A program made the translations under genes and the position numbers. From positions 3,782,001-3,846,000 of the forward strand of contig NZ_CADDWH010000001.1 of assembly GCF_902809865.1 (NCBI RefSeq): 64,000 nucleotides of DNA. The letters are read 5' to 3'. Origin of the DNA: Halobacillus sp. Marseille-Q1614 (GTDB lineage Bacteria > Bacillota > Bacilli > Bacillales > Halobacillaceae). The notes beneath the pieces were generated by a model. It did not search any database and had not been told where the DNA came from. It worked only from the letters and a program-made list of their open reading frames with translations. This document shows positions 1 to 9,712 of this stretch, piece by piece (positions within the stretch are counted from its first letter, which is position 1; every line of letters begins with the position of its first letter).

Positions 1-666
<666 letters not shown>

Positions 667-744
667 GCATATCATTGCAAGTGTCACTCAGGTGTTGCGC
701 TCTTGCAGCGGAATGCCTGACACAGGCGCTTATGATCTGCCTAA

Positions 745-1161
<417 letters not shown>

Positions 1162-1162
1162 A

Positions 1163-1191
1163 AAACTGCTTTCGAGAGAAAGCAGTTTTTT
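1163..1191 (+). terminator. Intrinsic terminator of the atp operon
   Basis: An 11-bp stem (1163-1173 with 1178-1188, AAACTGCTTTC against GAAAGCAGTTT) with a GAGA loop is followed by a run of T. It begins right at the atpC stop codon. Confidence 0.9.
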
Positions 1192-1576
1192 CTTAATTAG
1201 AGAAACAACTAGGCGAGGGAAGGTATTCTCACTAGGAGGAGGGAGCGAAGAGCGAAAGACTGCTGCGGAAAAATGAGCGATCCGAGACCTCCGAGAGCGG
1301 TTTTTTCGCAAGGAGGCACGGTCGGTTGTCCGCTGAAAGCGTAATAGTCTTAACTCCAGGAACGTGCGCATCCACTTTTCGACGGACATGTCATTATTCC
1401 CCGGGAAATAGAAAATATTGCGCGGGAAATAAATTTTATGGCAGATCGCGCCGTTCACAAAATTGTCACATATTAATAGCCTGTTGTGCGATTATATACA
1501 TTGACAAAAATCCACTGACGTGGGATTCTTGAATATGTGCGTGAAATGGTAAACCACAGTAGTGAGGTGTACCCAA
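1192..1576. other. Non-coding gap between atpC and ywzB
   Basis: I see no convincing gene in this 385-base gap. Bases 1220-1345 are purine-rich and look like decayed sequence. Bases 1401-1430 carry two copies of the word CGGGAAAT, a word seen again in palindromic form near 31.45 kb. A minus-strand open frame of 107 codons crosses the gap but lacks a ribosome site. The ywzB promoter should lie near the end of the gap. Confidence 0.5.
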
Positions 1577-1810
1577 ATGGAACAGTACTTCGTAGAGGAA
1601 GCGCTTCTCAGCATGACCTCCCACGTGATTTTTATCATTATTACGTGGAAAGTGCTTCAAGCCGTAAACCTGGACGCTTTTTTTCGTAAAGGCCGTGTGT
1701 TCGAGATCCGAGTCTTGATGATTCTGATTACGATTGCAATTGCTACATCGGTAAGTAACTTTTTCCTGGATTTAATCCGCTGGTCAAACAGCATTGCTTA
1801 CCTTTTTTAA
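1577..1810 (+). CDS. ywzB: YwzB-like membrane protein (DUF1146)
   Basis: This is a 77-residue integral membrane protein of the DUF1146/YwzB family, whose function is unknown. Two hydrophobic segments (about residues 10-28 and 45-65) flank a basic loop around FFRKGRVFEIR. I chose the ATG at 1577 because GTGAGGTG at 1562-1569 sits at the right distance. The position between atpC and ywmB-murA is the same as in B. subtilis, and this supports the family call more than the short sequence does. Confidence 0.85.
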   Translation: MEQYFVEEALLSMTSHVIFIIITWKVLQAVNLDAFFRKGRVFEIRVLMILITIAIATSVSNFFLDLIRWSNSIAYLF

Positions 1811-1912
1811 AAAGAATACGTTGTCTAAAGATGTCGCCAATTAACTCGTATGAAATCCTCTGTCTTCGTTCAAACTTGTAGGTATACAAGAAAAGAATGG
1901 GGAGAGATACAT

Positions 1913-2632
1913 ATGAAGTTTTTTTGGATTTGTTCAATCGTCGCCGTCGTACTAGGGGTAGGTGTTCATCCACAGGGAAAGGCTGAAGGCTGGAGCGAGG
2001 TTTCCCCGCTTATAGAAATGGCAGCCTTCGCTGAGGATGAGCAGCTTGAGATTAGTGAGTTAAATATAACATTAAAAGAAACGATGAATATAAAAGACTT
2101 AGCAGCGGTCAAACTAGCAATCACACAATACTTTGATTCCGTCAACGTTACAGAAGAGAATAGTACAGAGGCAAGTAAGCTTATCTTTACAGACGGTCAG
2201 AAAAGAAATGCGGAATTCGAAACCTTTACTGTAATCGTGCCGAAAAATGAAATCAATTCATTTGAGGTAGTTTACACGGTAACATCAAGGGGTACAGCAC
2301 CACTAGCAGCGCAAATTATGGAACATATGGCCGGTAGGGTAAAAGCTCATGTTTTTACAGAAAATGTCTCTTTATACTCATTTGTTAAGGCAGAGCAGAG
2401 TGGTAAAATAAATGAGTCTTTATTCTATCAATCATTCAAAAAATCATTCGATATAGCAACAGTGGAAGAAACCATCGAAGAAAGCTGGACGAGCAGGTCC
2501 GGCTATACAACACGATGGGGCGAGGCCATTGATTTACCGGGGGGTCCGATGAATGTTCAGCTGGGCATTCGAAATTTGGGCAACCGGACGATCGTCACAA
2601 TTGGCACACCCATCCTAACTGCTGAATATTAA
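1913..2632 (+). CDS. ywmB: YwmB-like exported protein
   Basis: This 239-residue protein belongs to the YwmB family, exported proteins of unknown role found directly upstream of murA in Bacillaceae. The N-terminus MKFFWICSIVAVVLGVG looks like a signal peptide or anchor, probably ending near HPQGKAEG. The remainder is a mixed alpha/beta domain with no catalytic motif that I recognise. The open frame extends upstream to 1850, but the GGGGAGAG site at 1899-1906 fits only the ATG at 1913. murA starts 34 bases after the stop, so the two are probably co-transcribed. Confidence 0.85.
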   Translation: MKFFWICSIVAVVLGVGVHPQGKAEGWSEVSPLIEMAAFAEDEQLEISELNITLKETMNIKDLAAVKLAITQYFDSVNVTEENSTEASKLIFTDGQKRNAEFETFTVIVPKNEINSFEVVYTVTSRGTAPLAAQIMEHMAGRVKAHVFTENVSLYSFVKAEQSGKINESLFYQSFKKSFDIATVEETIEESWTSRSGYTTRWGEAIDLPGGPMNVQLGIRNLGNRTIVTIGTPILTAEY

Positions 2633-2666
2633 TAATAATGAATATGGACGCGGAGGAGAATGAACC

Positions 2667-3977
2667 TTGGAAAAAATCATCGTCCGTGGTGGAAGGCAGC
2701 TTAAAGGCACTGTCAGAGCTGAAGGTGCAAAGAATGCCGTACTGCCTGTCATCGCAGCAAGTATAATCGCAAGTGAAGGAAAAAGTGTTTTGCACGACGT
2801 ACCAGCTTTAGCTGACGTCTATACAATTAACGAAGTGATAAGACATATGAATGCGGATGTTCATATGAATGGAAGAACAGTAACTATCGATGCTTCTGGA
2901 GATCTTAAAACAGAAGCCCCTATAGAATATGTACGCAAAATGAGAGCTTCTGTGCTCGTATTGGGACCACTTTTGGCCCGGTATGGACACGCAAAAGTTG
3001 CCCTGCCCGGCGGCTGTGCGATCGGCTCTCGTCCCCTTGATCAGCACTTAAAAGGCTTTGAAGCTATGGGAGCTGAGATAACAGTAGGGAACGGTACGAT
3101 TGAAGCGAATGTAGACGGACGTCTGCAGGGAGCTAAGATTTATCTTGATGTACCGAGCGTAGGTGCTACTGAAAACATCATTATGGCAGCCGCACTAGCG
3201 GAAGGTAAGACAGTTCTTGAAAACTGTGCAAAAGAACCGGAGATTGTCGACCTTGCAAACTACTTAAACAAAATGGGTGCCCGCATCGTTGGTGCTGGTA
3301 CAGAAACTATACGCATTGAGGGTGTCGAGAAGCTTCACGGCGCGACTCATAACATCATTCCAGACAGAATCGAAGCGGGAACATTTATGGTAGCTGCAGC
3401 AATTACCGGAGGAAACGTTCTTGTTCAAGGAGCTATGCACGAACATTTACGTTCCGTTGTTTCGAAAATGGAAGAAATGGGCGTAATCATTCAAGAAGAG
3501 GAAGACGGCTTACGAGTGATTGGTCCGAAGCAGTTGAAAGCAACAGACATCAAAACAATGCCTCACCCTGGCTTCCCTACAGATATGCAGTCACAAATGA
3601 TGGCATTAATGTTAGGGGCAACGGGTACCAGCGTAATCACAGAAACCGTCTTTGAGAACCGCTTTATGCACGTGGAAGAATTCCGCCGCATGAATGCGAA
3701 GATGAAGATTGAAGGCAACAGCGTAATTATTGAAGGTCCATCTAACCTTCAGGGCGCTGAAGTGCAAGCCACTGACTTACGTGCTGGAGCCGCTCTTATT
3801 TTAGCGGGTCTTGTGGCCGATGGATATACTCGAGTCACAGAGTTGAAGCACTTGGACAGAGGTTATGTAGATTTTGCGGAAAAACTCGCTCAGCTTGGTG
3901 CTAACATCGAACGTGTCAACGAAGAAGAAGAGCATGCCGAAGAATTAGAACCTAGTGAATCTGTATCGACCTTATAA
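2667..3977 (+). CDS. murA: UDP-N-acetylglucosamine 1-carboxyvinyltransferase
   Basis: MurA carries out the first committed step of peptidoglycan synthesis, adding the enolpyruvyl group of phosphoenolpyruvate to UDP-GlcNAc in the cytoplasm. The start is TTG, eight bases after GGAGGAG. The protein has 436 residues against about 420 for the family; the excess is an acidic tail, [19 protein letters not shown]. Diagnostic features are the substrate-binding KNAVLP near residue 22 and the catalytic Cys117 in [13 protein letters not shown]. The context next to ywmB and spoIID marks it as the B. subtilis murAA-type copy. A strong terminator follows. Confidence 0.97.
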   Translation: MEKIIVRGGRQLKGTVRAEGAKNAVLPVIAASIIASEGKSVLHDVPALADVYTINEVIRHMNADVHMNGRTVTIDASGDLKTEAPIEYVRKMRASVLVLGPLLARYGHAKVALPGGCAIGSRPLDQHLKGFEAMGAEITVGNGTIEANVDGRLQGAKIYLDVPSVGATENIIMAAALAEGKTVLENCAKEPEIVDLANYLNKMGARIVGAGTETIRIEGVEKLHGATHNIIPDRIEAGTFMVAAAITGGNVLVQGAMHEHLRSVVSKMEEMGVIIQEEEDGLRVIGPKQLKATDIKTMPHPGFPTDMQSQMMALMLGATGTSVITETVFENRFMHVEEFRRMNAKMKIEGNSVIIEGPSNLQGAEVQATDLRAGAALILAGLVADGYTRVTELKHLDRGYVDFAEKLAQLGANIERVNEEEEHAEELEPSESVSTL

Positions 3978-3993
3978 CATCATTATAACCACG

Positions 3994-4030
3994 GCAATCC
4001 CCATTTAATCACATGGGGATTGCTTTTTTT
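3994..4030 (+). terminator. Intrinsic terminator after murA
   Basis: A perfect 11-bp stem (3994-4004, GCAATCCCCAT, with 4013-4023) has an 8-base loop and is followed by seven T. It separates murA from the sporulation gene spoIID. Confidence 0.92.
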
Positions 4031-4063
4031 AGTTCTATTAAAGGGTCCAAATGGATATATTTT

Positions 4064-4083
4064 TTAGTAGAGAGGTCTACTAA
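4064..4083. promoter_or_regulatory. Perfect inverted repeat upstream of spoIID
   Basis: TTAGTAGA (4064-4071) and TCTACTAA (4076-4083) form a perfect 8-bp inverted repeat with a 4-base centre. It ends seven bases before the spoIID ribosome site. It could be an operator or an mRNA hairpin. spoIID is a mother-cell sigma-E gene in B. subtilis. I see an ATATATT here but no clean CATACAAT-type -10. Confidence 0.4.
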
Positions 4084-4102
4084 CGATTCAGGAGGACGAT
4101 AT

Positions 4103-5131
4103 ATGAAAAAGAACCATCGCGTAGGAATCATTACAATCATCAGTCTATTTGTGGGCATTTTACTCATTCCCGCCCTCATCGTCGTACCATTCATCGGCAA
4201 AAACGACAGCGCTACTGTACAGCCTGCTGAGCAAAAAGAGGAATACACAACAGAACTTCCCGAGAGCCTCTCGCCTTTTTCAATAAAAGTGCTGAGAAGC
4301 CAGACCGATAAAGTCGAGGAGGTCCCGTTAGAATCTTACGTCGCACGCGTCGTTGCCTCAGAAATGCCGGCGAATTTTCAAATGGAAGCTTTAAAAGCAC
4401 AGGCCTTAGCGGCACGTACTTACATTACGCAGCACCTCGTGCAGGAAGCACCTTTTTCACAAATTGCGGATGTCACCGATACAACCCAGCACCAGGTGTA
4501 TAAAGGTGAGGAAGAACTGCGGAAGCAATGGCAGCACGATTACAATAAAAACATGGGCCGCATCGCTCAAGCCGTCAAAGACACAGCCGGAGAAATCATT
4601 ACTTATAAAGAAGAGCCAATTACAGCCGCCTTTTTCTCAACAAGCAACGGGTTCACCGAGAACTCCGAGGACTACTGGGAAAATGAGATTCCTTATTTAA
4701 AAAGTGTAGAAAGTCCGTGGGATCAGAAATCGCCTAAATTTACCGATCAAAAAATTGTACCGATTTCAAGCCTGGAAGCATCGCTTAATGTTCAGGTGGA
4801 AAATGGATTGGGCAACTTAAAGCTGTCGAAAACAGATGGAGGGCGCGTCGCTAAAGTTTCATTTGGCGAGCAGACATTCACCGGCAGGGAAATTAGGGAA
4901 AAGTTTGAGCTCCCATCAAGCGACTTTACGATTGAACAAAAAGAAGACCACGTCATCTTTAGAACAAAAGGATACGGCCATGGGGTCGGCATGAGCCAGT
5001 ATGGTGCGAACGGCATGGCTGAAGCCGGCAAGAGCTACAAAGAAATCATCAAGCACTACTATCAAAATACAGAAATCACACCAGTCGACAAACAAACCGC
5101 CGCCCTCCCATTAGAAGCCAGAATGGATTGA
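4103..5131 (+). CDS. spoIID: Stage II sporulation protein D
   Basis: SpoIID is the mother-cell lytic transglycosylase that, with SpoIIM and SpoIIP, drives septal peptidoglycan removal and engulfment. The protein has 342 residues, almost exactly the B. subtilis length. It has an N-terminal anchor at about residues 8-31. The SpoIID/LytB domain includes the conserved SEMP with Glu87 as the likely catalytic acid. Near the end is the glycine-rich TKGYGHGVGMSQYGANGMA motif. I chose the ATG at 4103 from AGGAGG at 4090-4095; the frame is open further upstream but lacks a ribosome site. The repeat array downstream begins nine bases after the stop. Confidence 0.96.
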   Translation: MKKNHRVGIITIISLFVGILLIPALIVVPFIGKNDSATVQPAEQKEEYTTELPESLSPFSIKVLRSQTDKVEEVPLESYVARVVASEMPANFQMEALKAQALAARTYITQHLVQEAPFSQIADVTDTTQHQVYKGEEELRKQWQHDYNKNMGRIAQAVKDTAGEIITYKEEPITAAFFSTSNGFTENSEDYWENEIPYLKSVESPWDQKSPKFTDQKIVPISSLEASLNVQVENGLGNLKLSKTDGGRVAKVSFGEQTFTGREIREKFELPSSDFTIEQKEDHVIFRTKGYGHGVGMSQYGANGMAEAGKSYKEIIKHYYQNTEITPVDKQTAALPLEARMD

Positions 5132-5139
5132 TGAAATTT

Positions 5140-5246
5140 GGTACCAGGTACGCCGTCAGCCTCTGATGGTACCTGGTACCAAAAACTTTTTTTCTTTTTT
5201 CTCTGTGTACCTGGTACCGACATAACCATCTCCGGTACCAGGTACC
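5140..5246. repeat. 28-bp-period palindrome array 1, composite
   Basis: Four copies of GGTACCWGGTACC start at 5140, 5168, 5206 and 5234. The first copy ends in G instead of C, and the third begins with T instead of G. The first two and the last two are each 28 bp apart. The middle interval is 38 bp because the T-rich leader TTTCTTTTTTCTCTG (5191-5205) sits between copies two and three. Spacers are 15 unrelated bases. It fills the gap between spoIID and the spoIIQ promoter region. Confidence 0.93.
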
Positions 5247-5396
5247 GCATCTGTGCCCAACAGCATCACCCAACATCATCCAACATCATCCGTCCATCAT
5301 TGGGCGGTTTTTATTTTTTTCCTTTCCAATAAATTTTTTCATCATAATGTATATATTTCCAAAAAAGCGTTCAGAATGACTTTTGAGGTGATGAAC

Positions 5397-6347
5397 ATGA
5401 GAGAGGAAAAGAAAAGCGTAACTAAATTAAAGTTCAAACGCTTGATGCGCAAGAAATGGTTGTTTCCCGCTTTATACCTGGGTGTTGCAGCTTTAGTATT
5501 AGTGGGAGTGTTTTGGTACCAGCAGAGTTCGAATGAAGTAGCTGATCAGTTCAAGGAAGGGCAGAGCCAGGATGATGTGTACGTAGACCAGGATAATCCA
5601 TCCGTACCGGTTACCTCACACAATGAAAACCTGCAAATGCCAGTAGCCGATCAGGAACAAGCCACTGTCGTAACGAAGTTTTTCGATTATGGAGCAACAG
5701 ATGAAGAACAGGAAAGTGCACTAGTCCTTTACAACAATAAGTATTACCAGAGCAAAGGGATCGATATTACGCAAGGAGAAGGTGAAGCTTTTGATGTAAC
5801 AGCTTCTCTTTCTGGAACAGTAACAGAAGTTAAAGAAGATCCGCTTTACGGAAATGTCGTAGAATTAACTCACGGCGAAGAAGTGACAACTGTTTACTCT
5901 AGCTTAGCGGAAGTACAAGTTCAATCTGGTGACGAAGTGAAACAAGGTGATGTACTTGGTCAGTCTGGTCAAAGCTCTTTTGGACAAGACAGCGGTGTAC
6001 ACGTACACTTTGAAGTTCGTAAAAATGGTGAGCCTGTGAACCCTGAATCCTTCTTCGGACAAGCAGCAAGCGCGATTGAAGCACCAGCTGCTGAAGAAGA
6101 AGCTGCCGCTACATCTGAAGAAGACGGAACAGCTGACGAAACTGTGGAAAATGCAGACGAGTCCGCAGAATCCACTGAATCAGATGCCGCTCCTGAAGGT
6201 GAAGAAGGCGTGGAGTCTGAAGGAACACAAACAGACGATAACACAGATGCACCTGCAGAAGAAAATGCAGATGAAGGTACAGAAGAAACAGATCAGCCAG
6301 AATTAGATGAAGATACTTCTTCTTCTAGATCAACTACTCAATCTTAA
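5397..6347 (+). CDS. spoIIQ: Stage II sporulation protein Q, M23-type
   Basis: SpoIIQ is the forespore membrane protein that pairs with SpoIIIAH across the intermembrane space during engulfment. The 316 residues comprise a basic cytoplasmic end, one membrane segment (about 21-40), a LytM/M23 domain (about 105-225) and a very acidic low-complexity tail of about 90 residues that lengthens it relative to the 283-residue B. subtilis protein. HVH at 202-204 keeps the second zinc motif, but the first (HxxxD) reads GIDIT, so the domain is probably catalytically dead as in B. subtilis. The ATG at 5397 fits GAGGTG at 5385-5390. GTATA at 5349 and TTCAGAATG near 5370 may be a sigma-F promoter; this is weak. 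Confidence 0.93.
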   Translation: MREEKKSVTKLKFKRLMRKKWLFPALYLGVAALVLVGVFWYQQSSNEVADQFKEGQSQDDVYVDQDNPSVPVTSHNENLQMPVADQEQATVVTKFFDYGATDEEQESALVLYNNKYYQSKGIDITQGEGEAFDVTASLSGTVTEVKEDPLYGNVVELTHGEEVTTVYSSLAEVQVQSGDEVKQGDVLGQSGQSSFGQDSGVHVHFEVRKNGEPVNPESFFGQAASAIEAPAAEEEAAATSEEDGTADETVENADESAESTESDAAPEGEEGVESEGTQTDDNTDAPAEENADEGTEETDQPELDEDTSSSRSTTQS

Positions 6348-6370
6348 TCAATTAGAAAAACTCATGTGCC

Positions 6371-6402
6371 AAAAATGGAGGCTGCTTCGGTCTCCATTTT
6401 TT
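6371..6402 (+). terminator. Intrinsic terminator after spoIIQ
   Basis: AAAAATGGAG and CTCCATTTTT pair around an 11-base loop and are followed by T residues. The stem lies 24 bases after the spoIIQ stop codon. Confidence 0.88.
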
Positions 6403-6429
6403 CTATGCCTTCTTTTATGGAGGTATTTA

Positions 6430-6541
6430 TTTCTTTTTTCTCTGGGTACCTGGTACCCGCTCACGCTCCTTTGGTACCAGGTACGCCGACGCCGCCTCCC
6501 GGTACCAGGTACACCTTCGTTCAATTTCGGTACCTGGTACC
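6430..6541. repeat. 28-bp-period palindrome array 2
   Basis: The leader TTTCTTTTTTCTCTG (6430-6444) is followed directly by four copies of GGTACCWGGTACC starting at 6445, 6473, 6501 and 6529. They are exactly 28 bp apart, with 15-base spacers of unrelated sequence. Central bases are T, A, A, T. A lone half copy (CGGTACC) lies near 6600. The array lies between the spoIIQ terminator and spoIIID. Confidence 0.95.
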
Positions 6542-6705
6542 TCAAAATAGCGCATAACTGCTGATATTGGTTAATAGAATGATCATAACCGAACTTTCGG
6601 TACCATCCAGGGTGATACAACAAGAGCTTTTCTTCCCAACACAGAGAAAAACCCTAACCCGTCTCAACCACCCCCTTGGATAGTCAATATCAGGAGGCGA
6701 GAGAT

Positions 6706-6984
6706 GTGCATGACTACATCAAAGAACGGACAATCAAGACTGGCGAGTACATTGTAGAGACGAAAAAGACGGTACGCGTGATCGCGAAGGAATTTGGTGT
6801 CTCCAAAAGCACCGTGCATAAAGACCTAACGGAGCGGCTGCCAGAGATCAATGCTTCCCTTGCCAAAGAAGTGAAGAAAATTTTGGAGCACCACAAGGAC
6901 ATCAGGCATTTAAGGGGAGGCGAAGCCACTCGAATGAAATATCAGACGATCGGAAAAGATTCTCCTGCTGAAACCACCAGTTAA
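6706..6984 (+). CDS. spoIIID: Sporulation transcription factor SpoIIID
   Basis: SpoIIID is the small mother-cell DNA-binding regulator that modulates sigma-E and sigma-K genes. The 92-residue protein (93 in B. subtilis) starts at GTG, read as MHDYIKERTIK, eight bases after AGGAGG. A longer frame from 6676 exists but would add residues absent from the family. The helix-turn-helix is VRVIAKEFGVSKSTVHKDL (about residues 23-41). IRHLRGGEAT near residue 70 is the second conserved basic region. It sits between spoIIQ and mbl exactly as in B. subtilis. Confidence 0.97.
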   Translation: MHDYIKERTIKTGEYIVETKKTVRVIAKEFGVSKSTVHKDLTERLPEINASLAKEVKKILEHHKDIRHLRGGEATRMKYQTIGKDSPAETTS

Positions 6985-7045
6985 AATGGAGCGGTATCCT
7001 CCCGACGAATTACCCCCTCCCGAAATGGAACTTTTTTCTTAAGAA

Positions 7046-7074
7046 TTTACACGAATGTTGCAAATTTATGATAG
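7046..7074 (+). promoter_or_regulatory. Possible sigma-A promoter of mbl
   Basis: TTTACA (7046-7051) is followed 17 bases later by TGATAG (7069-7074). The overlapping TATGAT would give a 15-base spacer. The region is AT-rich and lies 84 bases before the mbl start codon. Confidence 0.4.
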
Positions 7075-7157
7075 AATATAGAATTAGATGTGCGATTCTT
7101 TAGAAGAATATAAAGTGTGAAGCAGCTTTTTTTAGAAATAGGGAGGATCTACTCAAG

Positions 7158-8159
7158 ATGTTTGCTAGAGATATTGGAATTGACTTAGGTACAGCGAACG
7201 TACTGATACATGTAAAAGGGAAGGGTATTGTCCTTAATGAGCCTTCTGTTGTCGCGATGGACCGTAACACAGGCAGGGTTCTTGAAGTAGGTGAAGCAGC
7301 TCGCCGAATGGTAGGACGTACACCAGGAAACATCGAAGCGATTCGACCTTTAAAAGATGGGGTTATTGCCGATTTTGATGTGACTGAAGCGATGCTGCGT
7401 CACTTTATTCAAAAGACGAACGTTAAAGGATTCCTGTCGAAGCCGCAAATGCTGATCTGCTGTCCGACGAACATTACAAAAGTCGAGCAGAAAGCGATTC
7501 GTGAAGCGGCAGAGAAGTCAGGCGGCAAGAAGGTGTATTTAGAAGAAGAACCAAAAGTGGCAGCGATTGGAGCCGGGATGGATATTTTCCAGCCGAGCGG
7601 TAACATGGTCGTCGACATCGGTGGCGGGACGACAGATGTGGCCGTGCTCTCGATGGGAGATATCGTAACGGCTTCTTCTATTAAAATGGCCGGGGACAAG
7701 TTCGATAGCGAGATTTTAAATTACATTAAAAAGACGTACAAGCTGCTGATTGGTGAGCGTACGGCGGAGAACATTAAATTAGAAGTAGCGACGGTTTTTA
7801 AGGGCTCCCGTAATGAAGAGGTTGAGATTCGCGGCCGTGATATGGTGTCAGGCCTGCCGCGGACGATTTCGGTGAATTCTGAAGAAATTGAAGGGGCTCT
7901 GCACGAGTCTGTGCAATCGATCATACAAGCGGCCAAGTCCGTGCTTGAGCGTACTCCGCCTGAGCTTTCTGCGGACATTATTGACCGCGGCGTTATCCTG
8001 ACAGGAGGGGGAGCGCTTCTGCACGGCATCGATCAGCTGCTGGCCGAAGAGTTGAAAGTTCCTGTTTTCATAGCGGAAGATCCAATGGACTGTGTCGCCA
8101 AAGGGACAGGCATTATGCTTGATAACATCGATAAAATCACTCGTAATAAAATTGGATAA
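7158..8159 (+). CDS. mbl: MreB-like cell-shape protein Mbl
   Basis: Mbl is an actin homologue that forms membrane-associated filaments and guides lateral wall synthesis. The 333-residue protein starts MFARDIGIDLGTANVLIHV, which holds the phosphate-1 loop. Also visible are VDIGGGTTDVAVLS (phosphate 2) and ILTGGGALLHGIDQLL (adenosine loop). The ribosome site GGGAGGA lies about 10 bases upstream. The position after spoIIID and the length identify it as mbl rather than mreB or mreBH. Confidence 0.97.
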   Translation: MFARDIGIDLGTANVLIHVKGKGIVLNEPSVVAMDRNTGRVLEVGEAARRMVGRTPGNIEAIRPLKDGVIADFDVTEAMLRHFIQKTNVKGFLSKPQMLICCPTNITKVEQKAIREAAEKSGGKKVYLEEEPKVAAIGAGMDIFQPSGNMVVDIGGGTTDVAVLSMGDIVTASSIKMAGDKFDSEILNYIKKTYKLLIGERTAENIKLEVATVFKGSRNEEVEIRGRDMVSGLPRTISVNSEEIEGALHESVQSIIQAAKSVLERTPPELSADIIDRGVILTGGGALLHGIDQLLAEELKVPVFIAEDPMDCVAKGTGIMLDNIDKITRNKIG

Positions 8160-8176
8160 TACAAGGGGCGATCGTC

Positions 8177-8960
8177 TTGCTGAGAGGATTTAACACGGCA
8201 GCGGCAGGCATGATGGCCAGCCAGCGCATGCAGGAAACACTTTCGAACAACATGACGAACTCAAGCACGCCAGGATACAAAGCAGATTAAGGCACATTGC
8301 GGGCTTTTCCAGAGTTACTGATTCAAGAAATGGGAGGAACCACTATTCCAACAAGCAGGGGAGGAATTACGCTTCCGGCCAGGAATGAAGTCGGTTCTCT
8401 CAACACCGGTGTTTACCTGCAGGAAACCGTGCCTGAATTTTCTCAGGGCGATTTAAGGGAGACAGGCCAGACGACAGATCTGGCTCTCTTAAATGGCAGT
8501 TTACCTGACGAGGCAGGATTTCTGTTTTTTAATGTTCAAAATGAAAACGGGGAGATCCCTACACTCGAAACGGGAATTTCTCCGTAGATCTTGAGGGTTT
8601 TTTGACGACGAATCAGGGCTATTATGTGCTCGATAACGACGGAAACCCGATTCAGACGAACGGACTTGGTTTTACCGTACAGAACAACGGCGCGATCATA
8701 GCAGATGGACAAGAAGTCCTTCTTGGTTTATCTTACACGCCTAATGCGTTCGATATGATAAAAGAAGGAAATAATTTATTTACCCCCGCCGAAGGTGTCA
8801 TGCAGAATGCGCGTGAAACGGCCGCCGGTTTTGTAGTGAAGCAGAAGCAGTCAGAAGGTTCGAACGTTGATCCTGCCCGGACGATGACGGAAATGATGAA
8901 TACATACCGTACATTTGAGATGAATCAGCGAGCGTTGAAGGCTTATGACCAGAGCCTGCA
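8177..8960 (+). pseudogene. flhO: Decayed flagellar basal-body rod gene flhO
   Basis: This sequence reads as FlhO, a FlgG/FlgF-type rod protein of the flagellar basal body. It starts at TTG 8177 (MLRGFNTAAAGMMASQRMQ) after AAGGGG. Codon 38 is TAA at 8288, in the context KAD-stop-GTLRAFPELL, where the family has Gln, so a single C-to-T change would explain it. Near 8557 a base is missing: ENGEI is followed out of frame by YTRNGNFSVDLEGFLTT. The 3' end is fused after AYDQSL to the middle of flhP. At least three lesions make a working product unlikely. Confidence 0.9.
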
Positions 8961-9409
8961 TCAGGCAATTTTTACATTAACGCCCTTGAAAATGGACAAG
9001 TAATGCTGGCGACATCCGCCGGTGAGCCGATCCTTTGGGCAAATGAAGAGCCAATAGTTCTGACAGGGAATATGGAAGACATTGCGTTTCGCGTAGATGG
9101 TTCGGTCATGGTGACGCGTAATGGAGTGTCAGCTGTCGAAGGTCGGCTTGGCGTGATCGAAGCTGTATGGCCAAGAATGCTTGAATCAGCAGGAGCTAAT
9201 CGTTTTCGGCTGCCTGAAGGCATAGAGCCTGGTGGAATTTTACAGCAGGTAGACGCCCAGATAGTCACGGGAACTCTCGAATCTTCTAATGTCGATTTAG
9301 CGCGGGAAATGACGGAATTACAAATTGTACAGCGAGCCTAAGAATTTACCTCTCGTTCGATATCCACGGGAGACCAGATGATGGGCTCGTCAATCAGTTA
9401 AGATCATAA
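8961..9409 (+). pseudogene. flhP: Decayed and truncated flagellar gene flhP
   Basis: This is the remainder of FlhP, the partner rod protein. The N-terminal third is missing; similarity begins at NFYINALENGQVMLATSAG near 8967, joined directly to flhO. The frame runs to EMTELQIVQRA, then TAA at about 9339 replaces the expected Tyr. The family C-terminus EFTSRSISTGDQMMG continues in the same frame, and one missing base near 9384 shifts the last residues LVNQLRS. A deletion, a nonsense change and a frameshift are all visible, so this is dead together with flhO. Confidence 0.88.
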
Positions 9410-9427
9410 AGTAAGGAGATAATATCG

Positions 9428-9676
9428 ATGGCAATAGAGGAGAAACAACTAAGAAAACCAAAAAAAGAGAAGAAGCCAAAGGCGCGGCAGCCAAGAGCAG
9501 AAAGGCGCCGCATGATACCCATTTGGCTCCGGATCGTAATTGTACTCGTTCTTAGTGTTGTGGCCCTCGCTACGGGTCTGATGATCGGATATGGGGTACT
9601 CGGCGACGGTAATCCGACCGATGCTCTTAAATGGTCCACCTGGCAGCAGATCATCGATATCATGTCAGGCAAATAG
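9428..9676 (+). CDS. EpuA-like small membrane protein
   Basis: This 82-residue protein matches the EpuA family, often mis-annotated as an RNA polymerase beta-subunit fragment and of unknown function. It has a strongly basic N-terminus (residues 5-30, Lys/Arg/Glu rich), one membrane helix (about 33-53) and the conserved end GYGVLGDGNPTDALKWSTWQ followed by IIDIMSG. The ribosome site GTAAGGAG precedes the ATG. It lies between the flhP remnant and a strong terminator, which is the usual place for the family next to mbl and flhO/P. Confidence 0.8.
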   Translation: MAIEEKQLRKPKKEKKPKARQPRAERRRMIPIWLRIVIVLVLSVVALATGLMIGYGVLGDGNPTDALKWSTWQQIIDIMSGK

Positions 9677-9680
9677 AATA

Positions 9681-9712
9681 AAAAAACACGAGCCTTTGAG
9701 CTCGTGTTTTTT
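9681..9712 (+). terminator. Intrinsic terminator after the epuA-like gene
   Basis: AAAAAACACGAGC pairs with GCTCGTGTTTTTT around a short loop. It starts five bases after the stop codon. Confidence 0.9.

Noticed and set aside
5062-5332. Open frames on both strands rich in VPGT, TWY or YLVP repeats, here and at the other arrays (about 6350-6620, 16720-17090, 25350-25940)
   Set aside because: They are translations of the GGTACC palindromes in different frames, without ribosome sites or family resemblance.
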